Positions 25,042-34,660 of a stretch of 64,000 bases of DNA are shown here, piece after piece. The DNA comes from Paraburkholderia dioscoreae. GTDB taxonomy: Bacteria > Pseudomonadota > Gammaproteobacteria > Burkholderiales > Burkholderiaceae. Position 1 is the first letter of the stretch; each line of letters starts with the position of its first letter. Where the stretch lies: positions 62,001 to 126,000 of the forward strand of contig NZ_LR699555.1 in the NCBI RefSeq assembly GCF_902459535.1. The letters are read 5' to 3'. The position numbers and the translations under genes were made by a program. The notes under the pieces are model-generated. The model was not told the DNA's origin and did not search any database. It was given only the letters and a program-made list of their open reading frames with translations.

Positions 25042-26465
25042 ATAACCTCTTCGCGTATGTGAGATTCATGAAGACGGCTGCTGTGTGCATGCTGATCCTG
25101 ATGTGCGCGGTCGCGTTTCCGCGCCATGCTGAAGCGCAGACCTACGCGGCCGGCGCATGCTCGCAGGTGCCTGGCTCACAGAGCTGCGCCGACGCTACGC
25201 CCTGCAAGACTGATTCGAATGGCCAGCAGGTTTGCCTTAGCACTGCGTCGCTGCCGTCAGGCGCATTGCAGGTGCCGTATGCCTGCTGGCAGTATTCGTA
25301 CCATTACGCCTGCACGGGCACCGTGACGGACACGTGCGCCCAGTACCGGAACAACTCCGCCTGTGGTGTCACGGCGAGCACGTGCGTCGACACGACCCCC
25401 GAAACAGGGCAATGCAACGAGTGGCAATACACCTATAAATGCCAGACGCAGGCACAGCAAACCGCGCAGCAGACAAACTGCAGTAGTGGCCTGTTTGACA
25501 CGTCATCGTTCACGAAACCGCCGAACAACAACGATTCCTTTATTCGCGGTGCGTTAGGGCTGGAGATTGCCGGTGAAGGCCAGACGTATGCCTCCAAGCT
25601 GAATGGCATCTTCTCTGGCGTGTCTGAGAGTTGCCGCAAAGGGTACGAGGGAATCCAGAACTGCTGCAAGAGCACGCCCGGTGGATCGACAAATTCCGCA
25701 ACGATGTCGTTGGCCATCGGTGCGGCAGCCTCGGTAGCGAAGTATGCCGGCGAGAAGGCGATCGACATGGCGTCGCCGTACGTCTTCGACGCCATGTACA
25801 CCAATGGGCTCTTCACGTCGGCGCTGACGGAAAACTTCACCACCGCGTTTTCGCTGAATGCGGCGGATGGTGGAGGCACCTTGGGGACGAGCCTTGCCAC
25901 AAACGGGCTCTCGGTCGGCGCGTATGGCTTCACGGTGGGGACAGGGTCGATGTCGGCCGGTCTGTTCGGCGCAAACATGCAGATTGCGTCGTTTGGTTCA
26001 AACGGCTACCTTGCCTTTAATCCTTACGTATTTGCAGCGATGGTTGCCATTCAGGTTATCGAGGGTCTTTCCAAGTGCTCGCAGGCGGAGCAGTTGCTTG
26101 CACTTCACAAAGGATCTAACCTGAGCACCTATATCGATACGACCTGCGCCAAAAGCGTGCTGGGCAGCTGCGTCCAGTACGTCGAGGAATACTGCTCTTT
26201 CAATTCGTTGCTGTCTGAGATCATCAACATTCAGGGCAAGACACAACTGGGGCTTCCGCTCGCCGGATGTGGGGGATTGACGCCGGCGCAGATCAGCGCG
26301 ATTGACTTTACCAAGATCGACTTCAGCGCATTCACAGACCAGATGGAACAGCAGGCCCTGTCGAACCTGCCTAAAAACATCAGCGGCAATTACCAGCCCA
26401 TTGAGCAAAGCAAAGGAACGGGCTCGTCACAGTCGGGCACGTCCTCCGTTCTTCCCTCCTATTAA
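25038..26465 (+). CDS. traN: TraN C-terminal-type protein
   Basis: 475-residue exported Cys-rich protein with its own signal peptide (KTAAVCMLILMCAVAFPRHAEAQ). The region SESCRKGYEGIQNCCKS and the C-terminal EEYCSFNSLLSEIINIQGK, CGGLTPAQISAIDFTKIDFSAF are the hallmarks of the TraN C-terminal domain, which anchors the mating-pair stabilisation protein. Together with the overlapping upstream gene it totals about 900 residues, the usual size of one TraN, so TraN appears divided into two separately exported chains. Confidence 0.8.
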   Translation: MNNLFAYVRFMKTAAVCMLILMCAVAFPRHAEAQTYAAGACSQVPGSQSCADATPCKTDSNGQQVCLSTASLPSGALQVPYACWQYSYHYACTGTVTDTCAQYRNNSACGVTASTCVDTTPETGQCNEWQYTYKCQTQAQQTAQQTNCSSGLFDTSSFTKPPNNNDSFIRGALGLEIAGEGQTYASKLNGIFSGVSESCRKGYEGIQNCCKSTPGGSTNSATMSLAIGAAASVAKYAGEKAIDMASPYVFDAMYTNGLFTSALTENFTTAFSLNAADGGGTLGTSLATNGLSVGAYGFTVGTGSMSAGLFGANMQIASFGSNGYLAFNPYVFAAMVAIQVIEGLSKCSQAEQLLALHKGSNLSTYIDTTCAKSVLGSCVQYVEEYCSFNSLLSEIINIQGKTQLGLPLAGCGGLTPAQISAIDFTKIDFSAFTDQMEQQALSNLPKNISGNYQPIEQSKGTGSSQSGTSSVLPSY

Positions 26466-26484
26466 CCAACTCGAATACAAGAAC

Positions 26485-26820
26485 ATGAACAAGGCCAAAA
26501 TCATCCTCCGCAAAGTCCTTATGGTGCTTGGCGTCGCCGCGCTGATCGCGTCGCTCGGCTCGTCTGCGCTGCTGTACCTGAACAAGCAAACGCTGGAAAA
26601 GCAGAACAAGCTACAGTCCGACAAGCTTACTGCCCTGGACAAGCGTGTCGACGCGCTAAACAAGGCAAGCAGCGACGACAAGGCTGAACTGGCGTCCCTG
26701 CGCGATCAGGTAAAACTGCTTCAGCCAGAAAATGCGACGCTGAAAGAAAGCGTTGGGGCGTTCGCAACGCAAGCAGCCGCATGCGACGCGCTCAAGCACA
26801 CGCTGAATGTCAAGGGCTAA
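26485..26820 (+). CDS. Small membrane-anchored coiled-coil protein
   Basis: 111 residues: a basic N terminus, one transmembrane helix (about residues 11-31) and a long coiled coil (LEKQNKLQSDKLTALDKRVD...LASLRDQVKLLQPE). The ATG at 26485 lies 19 bp after the TraN-like stop. The layout resembles T4SS accessory anchors, but no family is recognised. Confidence 0.6.
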   Translation: MNKAKIILRKVLMVLGVAALIASLGSSALLYLNKQTLEKQNKLQSDKLTALDKRVDALNKASSDDKAELASLRDQVKLLQPENATLKESVGAFATQAAACDALKHTLNVKG

Positions 26821-26830
26821 GGAATACGCG

Positions 26831-27739
26831 ATGAAACACAACCGACTCGTCGCCTCAATCGCTTTCGCAATTGCGTCGCTCGGTTCAACCGAGGTGCAGG
26901 CCCAGCCCGTCGAGATCGACACGGAGAGCGCGCATATCATCGTCGTGAGACCTGTCGACATGTGGTCGGGCGATACCTCCACGCTGGAATCCACGCTCGA
27001 TTCGGTTCGCGAGCGACGCGTCTCGTACGACGTGGTTCTGGACGGAACACGGTATCGCGGCAGCCCGCTCCTTCTTCAGGGCGTCAGCGACAATCCCGTA
27101 ACGCTTGGCGTTGAATCAACACTCAAAGAAAAGGATACGAAGCTCGTCCGCAACGACCCATATCTGTTTCACGTTCTCGACGCGAGCGCATTGAGTCCTG
27201 CCGACTACGCGAGCTTCGCCAAAACGCAGGCCGACTATTACGAGAAGTTCGTCTTACGCCAGGGGGACCCTCGCACGCTGCCCGGCAGCGTGCGCCTGCG
27301 CAATTTTTTCGGCAATGTACTTTCGCTTGGGTCGCTTCTGATACCGGCGCATGCACTTGGCGCGGCGACCGGCGCACAGGTTATGGCCAACTCAGGCCTT
27401 GCCGAAGACATCGGCAATATCCCGCGGCCTGCACGAGCAGCATTGACGCCGACGCCATTGCCGGCTCTGGATCCGGCGACCTACAAGGCGATTGACGTCC
27501 GGCGAATCGAATTCAAATCCGACGTTGCCGGCGAGATCGTGATTGCGTACAAGACCGACAAAACCCCGCAGGCAGAGCAGGAAGCATTGATCAAGGCGAT
27601 CGTCTCGGCAACGGGCGCGGACACAACGCCGGAAGCGATCGAGCAATCGCGTAAGGATGATTTTCAAAAACGCGTCGCCATGTGGGACGCATGTGTAGCT
27701 GATGGAAAATGCCAAAAGGAGGCATCTGATGAAAAATGA
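26831..27739 (+). CDS. Exported protein of unknown function
   Basis: 302-residue protein with a signal peptide ending VQAQ and AAGGAATACGCG before the ATG. A middle segment (FGNVLSLGSLLIPAHALG) is hydrophobic and could be membrane associated; the C terminus is charged and contains two Cys (WDACVADGKCQ). It belongs to the traN operon and overlaps the next small gene by 11 bp. Function unknown. Confidence 0.6.
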   Translation: MKHNRLVASIAFAIASLGSTEVQAQPVEIDTESAHIIVVRPVDMWSGDTSTLESTLDSVRERRVSYDVVLDGTRYRGSPLLLQGVSDNPVTLGVESTLKEKDTKLVRNDPYLFHVLDASALSPADYASFAKTQADYYEKFVLRQGDPRTLPGSVRLRNFFGNVLSLGSLLIPAHALGAATGAQVMANSGLAEDIGNIPRPARAALTPTPLPALDPATYKAIDVRRIEFKSDVAGEIVIAYKTDKTPQAEQEALIKAIVSATGADTTPEAIEQSRKDDFQKRVAMWDACVADGKCQKEASDEK

Positions 27740-27860
27740 AAACACCTCTACGGACCTCACGGGCCGCCAGAAGTTTGCCAAGAAGACGAGCTGGATCACG
27801 TGGCTAGCATTCGTTGCGATCGGGATCGCAGCCATCGTAAGCTTGACGCAGCACCACTAA
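27729..27860 (+). CDS. 43-residue single-pass membrane peptide
   Basis: Short gene with a near-perfect Shine-Dalgarno (AGGAGG at 27717-27722). It encodes a polar N terminus (MKNENTSTDLTGRQKFAKK), one transmembrane helix (WITWLAFVAIGIAAIVSL) and a short tail. It overlaps the end of the preceding gene and is the last gene of the operon before the terminator. Confidence 0.65.
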   Translation: MKNENTSTDLTGRQKFAKKTSWITWLAFVAIGIAAIVSLTQHH

Positions 27861-27879
27861 ACGCGGCCTGCCGCGCGTA

Positions 27880-27916
27880 AAAGACAAACGGCCCGCAATC
27901 GCGGGCCGTCTGTCTT
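27880..27916. terminator. Bidirectional terminator between converging operons
   Basis: Long stem (AAGACAAACGGCCCGC, loop AATC, GCGGGCCGTCTGTCTT; one mismatch) between the end of the + strand traN operon and the end of - strand traI. Confidence 0.88.
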
Positions 27917-27939
27917 GAAGTACTCGAAAGAGTCGCCGA

Positions 27940-30900
27940 TTACAGCTCCAGGGTCCGCCCTCTGTCCTTGACCTTTTCTGCCTTCGTCTGCTGGTTCCCC
28001 GCCTGATCGCGCTGCCTGGTGTGCGACTGCTCGCGCGCCTGTTCCCGGCCGGATGAACGATCCCGTTTCGCGTCGTGGGTGAAGTCGACGGCCGTCGTTT
28101 TCTCAACTTCCTGACCGGCATTCCTTCGGAGTGTCGTCAGGTCCGATGTTACGATCTCGGTATTGTCCTTCGCCCGCGACGCGGCGACGTAGGCCGCGAG
28201 CCGGTTGAAGACCTTCGCGCCGGTCGCGCTAACGGCAATGATCTCACGATCGTTAGTCGCCCCCTGCTCCTTGTACGAGGTGTGGGCGTACGCATGGTCG
28301 ATAAAACGAAGGTCGTCGTTTTTCAGGTAGGATTCACGGCCGTCCCGCGACCATCTGACCTTGGCGCCTTGCCCGTCAATCTCCGTAATCACGCCGGCCG
28401 TACCGTTCGAAATGCGTTGCAGCTCCTGCTCCGGCAGTCGGATAATGGCGCGCGTTTCGACACGGTCACCGACCGCATATTCACGATCTTCCCGCTTGGC
28501 CGGGGAAAAGAAGTCCTGCCGCTGTGGATTGATCGTTATCTCCTGTCCGACTGCGTTCTTGGCGATGATCCGGTTGGCTGTCGCGTCGTAACCCAGCACC
28601 GAAAGTACGTCGCCCTTTTCAACGCCGATCTCCCGATACGTCTTGCGGAAGATCAATGTGTCGACCAGCTTCTCACGCAACATCACCGCTTGCGTCTGCT
28701 CCGCCTTTGTCAGCTTCGGGTCATCCAGGTGTTCCTTGGTGAACGACGTCGCCGAAATGAGTCCGTTGCTGGCGAGAAGGCTATGAATCTCGCTATTGAT
28801 CGCCTTCCGGTCGTTGTTCGTGATGGCTACGACGCCCACCTTCGGCTGTTCAAGGCCACGCCCCTTCAGTTCTTCCATGTTGCTGAGATACCGGATCGCC
28901 ACTGCCTTGGCCAGCTCGTCGTTCTCGACCTCCAGGGTGTCCAGCCTGCCGACCGCCTGCGAATAGCGACCAGCCTTCATATCATGTAACGCCTGCTTGG
29001 TTTGGGCAGTCGCCTTGTCGAAACGACGCGTTTCCTCCAGGACCGAAACGTGCATGCCGGAATTCTGTGCCTGCTCGAACGCCTTGCCGGCGGCCACGCT
29101 CCCATGCTGTTTGATGTCCCCCTGAAAAACCACGCGCGCGCCGATTTCGCGCGCGAGGTTGGAGATTTTCTCGGTGTCGAACGCGCCCGTTAGCGACGAC
29201 TCGTCCATCACGATCAGTGTCTTGCGGCCTTCTGCGTTACCAAAGCGCTTGAGGTTGGCCAGCTCGGCCTGCTTCGTCTCGTACTCGCGCCGGAGTTCGC
29301 CGCCGCCTCCTTCTTTTTCCAGGTATAGCGTATTGCGCGCCGCAACCGCTTCCACCGTGCCGACCTGTTCGAACGTCATCCAGCGACGCCCCAGTGACTC
29401 CGCGGCGTCGACGGCAACGTTCATCGCGCCGGCGACGACACGTCCGGCAAAGGTGTTAGCGCGCTCACTGGGGTCCACGGCGACATCGCGATGGCGGTTG
29501 GCCAGATCTGTCAACATTGCGCCGACCGCGTTGCGGAAATCGTCGGGCGATTTGAACACCTCGCCGCGCTGGTGGTCGAACGTGTAACGATGCTCACCGT
29601 ATTCGATGTCCGCGCCGTCGACTGTGAGCCGGCGTGTCTCAAGCCGGGAAGTGTCTGTTTCCCTGATCTTTGTGTCCGCGCTCATCGCCGCGCGTAGCTC
29701 CTCGAGGCGCAGCTCGGTCGCCTTGATCCGCGTGTCGCGCGCGGCAAAGTATCCGGCAACCGTGTCGCTCTTGATTCCGCTGGCCGCCTCCAGTTCCTTT
29801 GCCGCGGCCGCCGATGTCGCCACGCCGATGACATTCCAGCCTTTCGCATTCGCAACATCGTTCACCATGGCGAGCGCTGCGGTCTTGCCGGTTCCGGCCT
29901 CCCCCTGGATACCTTGAATGGAATCGAGGTGCATCAGCACGTTACGCGCTGCCGTGACCTGCTCCCTGGACAGTTTGAACGGCGCTCCGGTCTCCAACTC
30001 CTTCTTCGCTTCGAAAGCTTTGATCGCAGCCTCAAACTCTGCGCGATCAGTCAGAACGACATGGTTCTTCCCCATACCGGCGCGGATGTTCTCGACGAGC
30101 CGCATTTCGCTGTCGATCGCCTTGTGCGTGGTATACAGCAACGAGCCGTCGGGGGCGGTGCCGCGTTCGACAATCAGGTGGTTCTTTACATGCTGGGCCA
30201 CGGCCCAGTCGACGTCATCAATACCGCCGCGGCTGAACTTCACCGCCGTCACCTCGAGATCGGCCAGACTGAATGCCTGCTCGCGCTCAGACATGTGCTC
30301 GACCGCCCATGAAACTGCCCGCAGCGCGGCCTTTCGATCCACCTCTTCCACGTCGCGTGCACTGGTCGCGCCCGAACGTTCAGCTGTCTGTTCGCCTGTC
30401 TGTTGCTGGCTATTTTCCGGCACCCGGGCACCGTCGATCGAGCGTTCGACGGTTGACTGACCGGACCTCTCACGCGCCGCATTCACGATGCTTTCGATGT
30501 TAAATCCAGCGTCACGGCCGGTTTCCTGCCAGATAGCCTGGAGTGCGTCACGCGGCAGCTCATGCTTCGCCGAACGGCTGTCCAGGGCTGCGGTCTGACG
30601 CGCATCAAAACTGGCGTCACCAGGTTCGATCCCACGTTTTATCAGCGCTTCCTTGATCTGAGCCTTGCGCGTCGCATACGTCTCTATATGCTCCGCCGTG
30701 AAACCCTTGATCTCAAAGTCCACGCCATTGGTCGCATATTCCAGCTCGTAACCTGCCTGCTTCAAACCCTTCGCCAGCTCGGCCTTGTAGATGACGTCGG
30801 CCTTTGATCGAAGGTTGAGCATCTGGTCATTCGTGAGGCTGCGCCATTTCTGGTTTTTCTCATCAAAGACTGCCGACACGATTACGTTGTGACTGTGGAT

Positions 30901-31419
30901 CTGCGGCTCATTCTCGCGATTGGTCTCATGCATGACCGTCGCGTAAAGCAGATTCTTGGCGAGGACCGGCTTGTTGCGTCCATTCTCGTCCTTGACGCGA
31001 ATAACAGCTGCGTGCTTTTCAAGCCAAGCCATCGCGCGCGCGTTGGCTTGCAGATGCGCGGCCACTACGCGATCGTCCTTGCCGACAAGTCCAGCGATGG
31101 AAACGCTCTTTGACGGCGCAATCGTGAAGTCCATGCCCGCCCGTCGATCCTCGCCCTTGCTGTTGTCCGCCAGATCCTGAAGTTCGCCTGTTACCGGGTT
31201 GACCAGCTTGCCGTTCAGAAAATTGACGAAATGCTCCCGCTCGACCTCCTTACCTTTGATACCAAGCAGTTCAGCTCCACGCCCTTCCCAATGCGCAGAC
31301 GCCTTCTCGTTCACGTAATAATTGTCTGCTTTCTGGCCCGCGTCCTGAGTGAAGGATTTATCGTGATAGCGCGCGGCGTTCCCTACTCCAGACCCGGAAA
31401 TGTGCGTCATCGAAATCAT
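27940..31419 (-). CDS. traI: MobF conjugative relaxase-helicase TraI
   Basis: 1159-residue TraI/TrwC-family relaxase that nicks oriT, stays covalently on the 5' end and unwinds the plasmid. The N-terminal TrwC domain has Tyr18 (ARYHDK), the Tyr pair 34-35 (DNYYVNE) and the metal-binding HSH of EPQIHSHNVIV (about residues 170-176). The RecD-like helicase has Walker A GEAGTGKT (506-513), LIVMDESSLTG and AYAHTSYKEQGAT near the C terminus. The start at 31419 is preceded by GGGAG and overlaps the upstream stop. It is shorter than F TraI (1756), closer to TrwC/pKM101 TraI. Confidence 0.95.
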   Translation of the reverse strand: MISMTHISGSGVGNAARYHDKSFTQDAGQKADNYYVNEKASAHWEGRGAELLGIKGKEVEREHFVNFLNGKLVNPVTGELQDLADNSKGEDRRAGMDFTIAPSKSVSIAGLVGKDDRVVAAHLQANARAMAWLEKHAAVIRVKDENGRNKPVLAKNLLYATVMHETNRENEPQIHSHNVIVSAVFDEKNQKWRSLTNDQMLNLRSKADVIYKAELAKGLKQAGYELEYATNGVDFEIKGFTAEHIETYATRKAQIKEALIKRGIEPGDASFDARQTAALDSRSAKHELPRDALQAIWQETGRDAGFNIESIVNAARERSGQSTVERSIDGARVPENSQQQTGEQTAERSGATSARDVEEVDRKAALRAVSWAVEHMSEREQAFSLADLEVTAVKFSRGGIDDVDWAVAQHVKNHLIVERGTAPDGSLLYTTHKAIDSEMRLVENIRAGMGKNHVVLTDRAEFEAAIKAFEAKKELETGAPFKLSREQVTAARNVLMHLDSIQGIQGEAGTGKTAALAMVNDVANAKGWNVIGVATSAAAAKELEAASGIKSDTVAGYFAARDTRIKATELRLEELRAAMSADTKIRETDTSRLETRRLTVDGADIEYGEHRYTFDHQRGEVFKSPDDFRNAVGAMLTDLANRHRDVAVDPSERANTFAGRVVAGAMNVAVDAAESLGRRWMTFEQVGTVEAVAARNTLYLEKEGGGGELRREYETKQAELANLKRFGNAEGRKTLIVMDESSLTGAFDTEKISNLAREIGARVVFQGDIKQHGSVAAGKAFEQAQNSGMHVSVLEETRRFDKATAQTKQALHDMKAGRYSQAVGRLDTLEVENDELAKAVAIRYLSNMEELKGRGLEQPKVGVVAITNNDRKAINSEIHSLLASNGLISATSFTKEHLDDPKLTKAEQTQAVMLREKLVDTLIFRKTYREIGVEKGDVLSVLGYDATANRIIAKNAVGQEITINPQRQDFFSPAKREDREYAVGDRVETRAIIRLPEQELQRISNGTAGVITEIDGQGAKVRWSRDGRESYLKNDDLRFIDHAYAHTSYKEQGATNDREIIAVSATGAKVFNRLAAYVAASRAKDNTEIVTSDLTTLRRNAGQEVEKTTAVDFTHDAKRDRSSGREQAREQSHTRQRDQAGNQQTKAEKVKDRGRTLEL

Positions 31420-31895
31420 TTGACGTCTCCCGCAGCGGCCGAAATCGCTTCCGCCGTGAAGCCGGTTTCACCGGCCTCCAGCGTCAGGGGAATCCGAACC
31501 TCCTCGTCCGTCAGATTGCTCCCATGCGCGTATTGCGTAGGACCAAGCACCACCGTGCGATTGATCCGGTCACCCGATTTCATGAAAATGCGCAGACTCG
31601 GATACACCTGAGTCGGTGCGCTGCTGGCCAATTTAATGCCGACCGTTGCACTGTTGCCGCTGTGAGAAACGACGGCCAACTTGGTGACCCTGACCTGCGC
31701 AATACTGGCGCTCTCGTCAACAAACTTGACCTCCCGCACCGATCCTAAATCGGAATCAAGCAGAGTCGGCTGACCGGCATCAGCGGACGAAACCCACTCT
31801 GAGCCGATGGTCCAGATCTCATGGGACAGGAAGCAGAACACTGCAACCAGCAGACCGCCGGTAATCACCAGCCATTTGATAAATAGCGATTTCAT
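31416..31895 (-). CDS. Membrane-anchored DUF3426-like protein
   Basis: 159 residues: one N-terminal transmembrane helix (about residues 8-24) and an extracytoplasmic beta-rich domain with YPSLRIFMKSGDRINRTVV and LGPTQYA. This resembles the DUF3426 pattern (ageing of the match is not testable here; resemblance only). It lies between traD and traI with ATGA-type overlaps on both sides, so it is co-expressed with the coupling protein and relaxase. Role unknown. Confidence 0.55.
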   Translation of the reverse strand: MKSLFIKWLVITGGLLVAVFCFLSHEIWTIGSEWVSSADAGQPTLLDSDLGSVREVKFVDESASIAQVRVTKLAVVSHSGNSATVGIKLASSAPTQVYPSLRIFMKSGDRINRTVVLGPTQYAHGSNLTDEEVRIPLTLEAGETGFTAEAISAAAGDVK

Positions 31896-33946
31896 TGAAA
31901 AAGCCCCCCCTCATCCGCTGACGCCTTTTCTGTCCGTTTTCCCCGGCCGGACGAATTCCCGCCCTCAAAGCCGTAGGTCTCTTCAAGCTCGCCGGTCTCC
32001 ATGTCCTTCACGACCCAGATGCCGTCCCGTTCGATGGCTTCTTTCGCCTCAGCTGCGCGGGCAGCGTCGGCCCGCTTTTCCTCCTCTGCGAGCCGTGCGG
32101 CCTCCGCGCGCTGCAGCTCGGCTTCGGCCCGCACGCTCGCAAGCGCATCCTGACCCTCGGCGCGGACCACCCGGAATTTCTCGTCACGCGGGGGCGTCGG
32201 CTGGATTGCCTTGAAACGAGCGACGCGCGGCCAGGGTCGATACCACCGCGGCAACCAGTTCCGGTAATCCACGAATGTTGCGGGATAGTCCCCGGGCAGG
32301 CGGATATAGGCCGTGCAGTTCTTCATTTGCCCGATTTTCGCCGGGTGCACCAGCCATTTTTCCTGTTCGTTCTGATTCAGCGTACCGCCGTCCCGCCAAT
32401 CAGTTACGGCAAGCGCCTGACCGTTTCCAACGACCGCCATATCCCGTTTCCCAAGCCGGTCAGCCATGCGTTTGGCCGTGTTCGGCTCGTTGGCACGCAG
32501 CATGACGACCGTGTTAAAGCAGTTGAGGACGGTTTCCCCGCGATCCTGACCCATGGACGTAACGAGCTGTTTATCACTCTGTATCCCCGCTGCGACGCAA
32601 ACACCATACTTCCGCAGCTCTGCCTGTACTTCGTCAAGCTTGATATCGCCCAGCTTGGCGACCTCGTCGAGGAAATAGAAATACTTGTCCTCGTGCACGA
32701 TCTCCTGCTTGGCGGCGATCACTGCGAAGGAGACGGTCAGCAATAAGCGATACAGCGGCGTGAACATCGCCTCGGTGTCGTCCGTGCTGAGAATAAAGAA
32801 ACGCGCATCGTCATCAGCGTCGATAAAATCCCGAATAGACCACGTACCCTCCTGGACGGCAGCAATGCCATCAAGGTAAATCGCAATCGAACTGATAACG
32901 CCTTGACGCTGCCCCTTCGAGTCCCCGCCGACCGCAGAGCTTGCAACCGATTTCTTGATCAGCAAGTCCATTTCGTCGTCGGGCATATCCAGAAACGCGT
33001 CCGCAATGAGGCGGGTATGCTGCGCGCCGCGTTGCGCGAGACGCAGAAGAATCACAGAGAACAGCGCACGCGCCGCGTCCTCGAAGAATGCGCTTGCCCC
33101 GTGCACGACGCCGGCCTTCGGCGGCAGAAATGCCTGCGCCAGCGTATTTGCATCGTAGGCGTAGACAAGCTCAGCAAAGATCGACCACGGCACCGACCCG
33201 AGCAACGCCGGATTGAAAAAATGGTCCTTTCCTGGGCGATAGTACGCGCGGAAGTACTCGCCGCTTGGGTCATAGATCACGCACTTCCGCTTGCGCGCGA
33301 ATGCCTGCAACATCAGGTCATGCATCCCGAGCGACTTCCCGGTGCCCTGCGCACCCTGAAACAGAACCCCCTGCATCAGGGCGCTGCGCGGTAACGCGAC
33401 ATCCAGAACCCGGTAAGAACCCGGCTCCTCCTTGCGCACCAGTGCCGAAAGCTCTTTTGGCTCAACCAGATCCTTCGCGCCGTCGATGCGCTTATTCTCG
33501 CGAGCGTTCTTCCCGACCCGACTCAGGGACCACCAGATCGACATATAACCCAGAACTGCCGTCACCAGACTAGCCAGCACAACGTAGCCGAAAACCGTAA
33601 TCGGACGTGAAAGCGACTGCGTGACACTCCGAAATTGTGCTGGGGTTAGCAACTGAACTTCACTGCCGTCCGCTCGCACAACCGTCAACACCTTCCTCAC
33701 GCCCGCCTCGTCCCGGATTTTCCATTTCCGTGGCGTCGTATCGCTGACCATGTGAGAGACGATATTCTCCTTGACCAGGTCTACGTCCTTCGGTGAAAGG
33801 CAGCTAAGCCAGAGAACCAGAGGAACAAGCAAGCCCGGCAGTGCACCAGCCCACAACGCCATGGAAACCGCATGCAACGTCAGCTTCATCCGGGTAAGGA
33901 ATAGCGCCCGGCCCGCTCCCGCGTCGGAAATGACTTTATCTTTCAC
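31892..33946 (-). CDS. traD: Type IV coupling protein TraD
   Basis: 684-residue inner-membrane DNA-translocating ATPase that links the relaxosome to the channel. Two transmembrane helices (about residues 25-50 and 113-138) flank a periplasmic loop. Walker A is GAQGTGKS (about 197-204), and YFFLDEVAKLG-type Walker B lies near residue 425. The C-terminal tail is charged and coiled (EAELQRAEAARLAEEEKRAD), as in TraD. It overlaps genes on both sides. Confidence 0.93.
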   Translation of the reverse strand: MKDKVISDAGAGRALFLTRMKLTLHAVSMALWAGALPGLLVPLVLWLSCLSPKDVDLVKENIVSHMVSDTTPRKWKIRDEAGVRKVLTVVRADGSEVQLLTPAQFRSVTQSLSRPITVFGYVVLASLVTAVLGYMSIWWSLSRVGKNARENKRIDGAKDLVEPKELSALVRKEEPGSYRVLDVALPRSALMQGVLFQGAQGTGKSLGMHDLMLQAFARKRKCVIYDPSGEYFRAYYRPGKDHFFNPALLGSVPWSIFAELVYAYDANTLAQAFLPPKAGVVHGASAFFEDAARALFSVILLRLAQRGAQHTRLIADAFLDMPDDEMDLLIKKSVASSAVGGDSKGQRQGVISSIAIYLDGIAAVQEGTWSIRDFIDADDDARFFILSTDDTEAMFTPLYRLLLTVSFAVIAAKQEIVHEDKYFYFLDEVAKLGDIKLDEVQAELRKYGVCVAAGIQSDKQLVTSMGQDRGETVLNCFNTVVMLRANEPNTAKRMADRLGKRDMAVVGNGQALAVTDWRDGGTLNQNEQEKWLVHPAKIGQMKNCTAYIRLPGDYPATFVDYRNWLPRWYRPWPRVARFKAIQPTPPRDEKFRVVRAEGQDALASVRAEAELQRAEAARLAEEEKRADAARAAEAKEAIERDGIWVVKDMETGELEETYGFEGGNSSGRGKRTEKASADEGGLFQ

Positions 33947-34293
33947 TTGGGGTCTCCCACGATCTGCGAAGGCAATGCACGCTCGTCCACTAACCGGTAT
34001 TCGGCTATTTCTGGAGGAAGTAAGGCCAGCAGGGAATCAGCACGCGCGCCGAAGCTATCGCGCCAGCTGCGATCTGGCATGCGAATGAAATCGCACACTC
34101 TGACCGCGCCGGCTCCGTCAATGAACAGTACGTCGCAGGCCTCCGCATCAGCCAAACCGGCACGCTTGTACTCATAGTGCAGAACCGTCGATTTCTGATC
34201 AGGCGAGGCGTAGACGGCGCAGTGGACGGCATACTCTCCGGCCTTCAACTGCCCCGCGTTGTTGACTGACTGCACTTCAATTGGAAGGAACAT
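33943..34293 (-). CDS. Small cytoplasmic protein upstream of traD
   Basis: 116 residues, start MFLPIEVQSVNNAG at 34293 with GGGAGG 5 bp upstream. No membrane segment and no motif I recognise; it contains VLFIDGAGAVRVCDFIRMPD. Its place between a ribbon-helix-helix protein and traD, with overlaps at both ends, suggests a relaxosome or coupling accessory. Confidence 0.55.
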   Translation of the reverse strand: MFLPIEVQSVNNAGQLKAGEYAVHCAVYASPDQKSTVLHYEYKRAGLADAEACDVLFIDGAGAVRVCDFIRMPDRSWRDSFGARADSLLALLPPEIAEYRLVDERALPSQIVGDPK

Positions 34294-34660
34294 TGTCGCC
34301 TCCCGGCCTGAAGGTGCCTTTGTCGTACGTCGAACTGATGTTATGGCCAAGTCTCACGGCCTCCGCGATGTGAGTCCGCATTTGCGCCTTGATTGCGTCA
34401 TCCAGCGTTCCGCCAACTCCAGGCGGAAGTGCCGCTGACACCACGGCGCTTGCGGCGAGAACATTGGATTTCGTAACCAGATTAATCAATGCCTCGACGC
34501 GATCTAGCAGCGCGTCATTCCGCCGGTCAAATTGCGCAATACCATCCAGGATAAACATATGCGCGAGCGCTGATTTAGTCATTCCCTTCGAGCGAGCAAG
34601 CGCCGTGAATTGCTCGTTACTGTCGTCATCCAGACGAGTGGCGACCACGTTTTCTCGCAT
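34277..34660 (-). CDS. Ribbon-helix-helix relaxosome accessory candidate
   Basis: 127-residue protein whose N terminus fits a ribbon-helix-helix fold: strand RENVVATRLDDD, then helices SNEQFTALARSKGM and TKSALAHMFILDGIAQF. In MobF plasmids such proteins (TrwA, TraY, TraK-like) bind oriT and repress their own operon. It is the first gene of the traD-traI operon and faces the inverted repeats at 34697-34814, so it is the likely binder. GGGGGCTCA precedes the ATG. Confidence 0.7.
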   Translation of the reverse strand: MRENVVATRLDDDSNEQFTALARSKGMTKSALAHMFILDGIAQFDRRNDALLDRVEALINLVTKSNVLAASAVVSAALPPGVGGTLDDAIKAQMRTHIAEAVRLGHNISSTYDKGTFRPGGDNVPSN

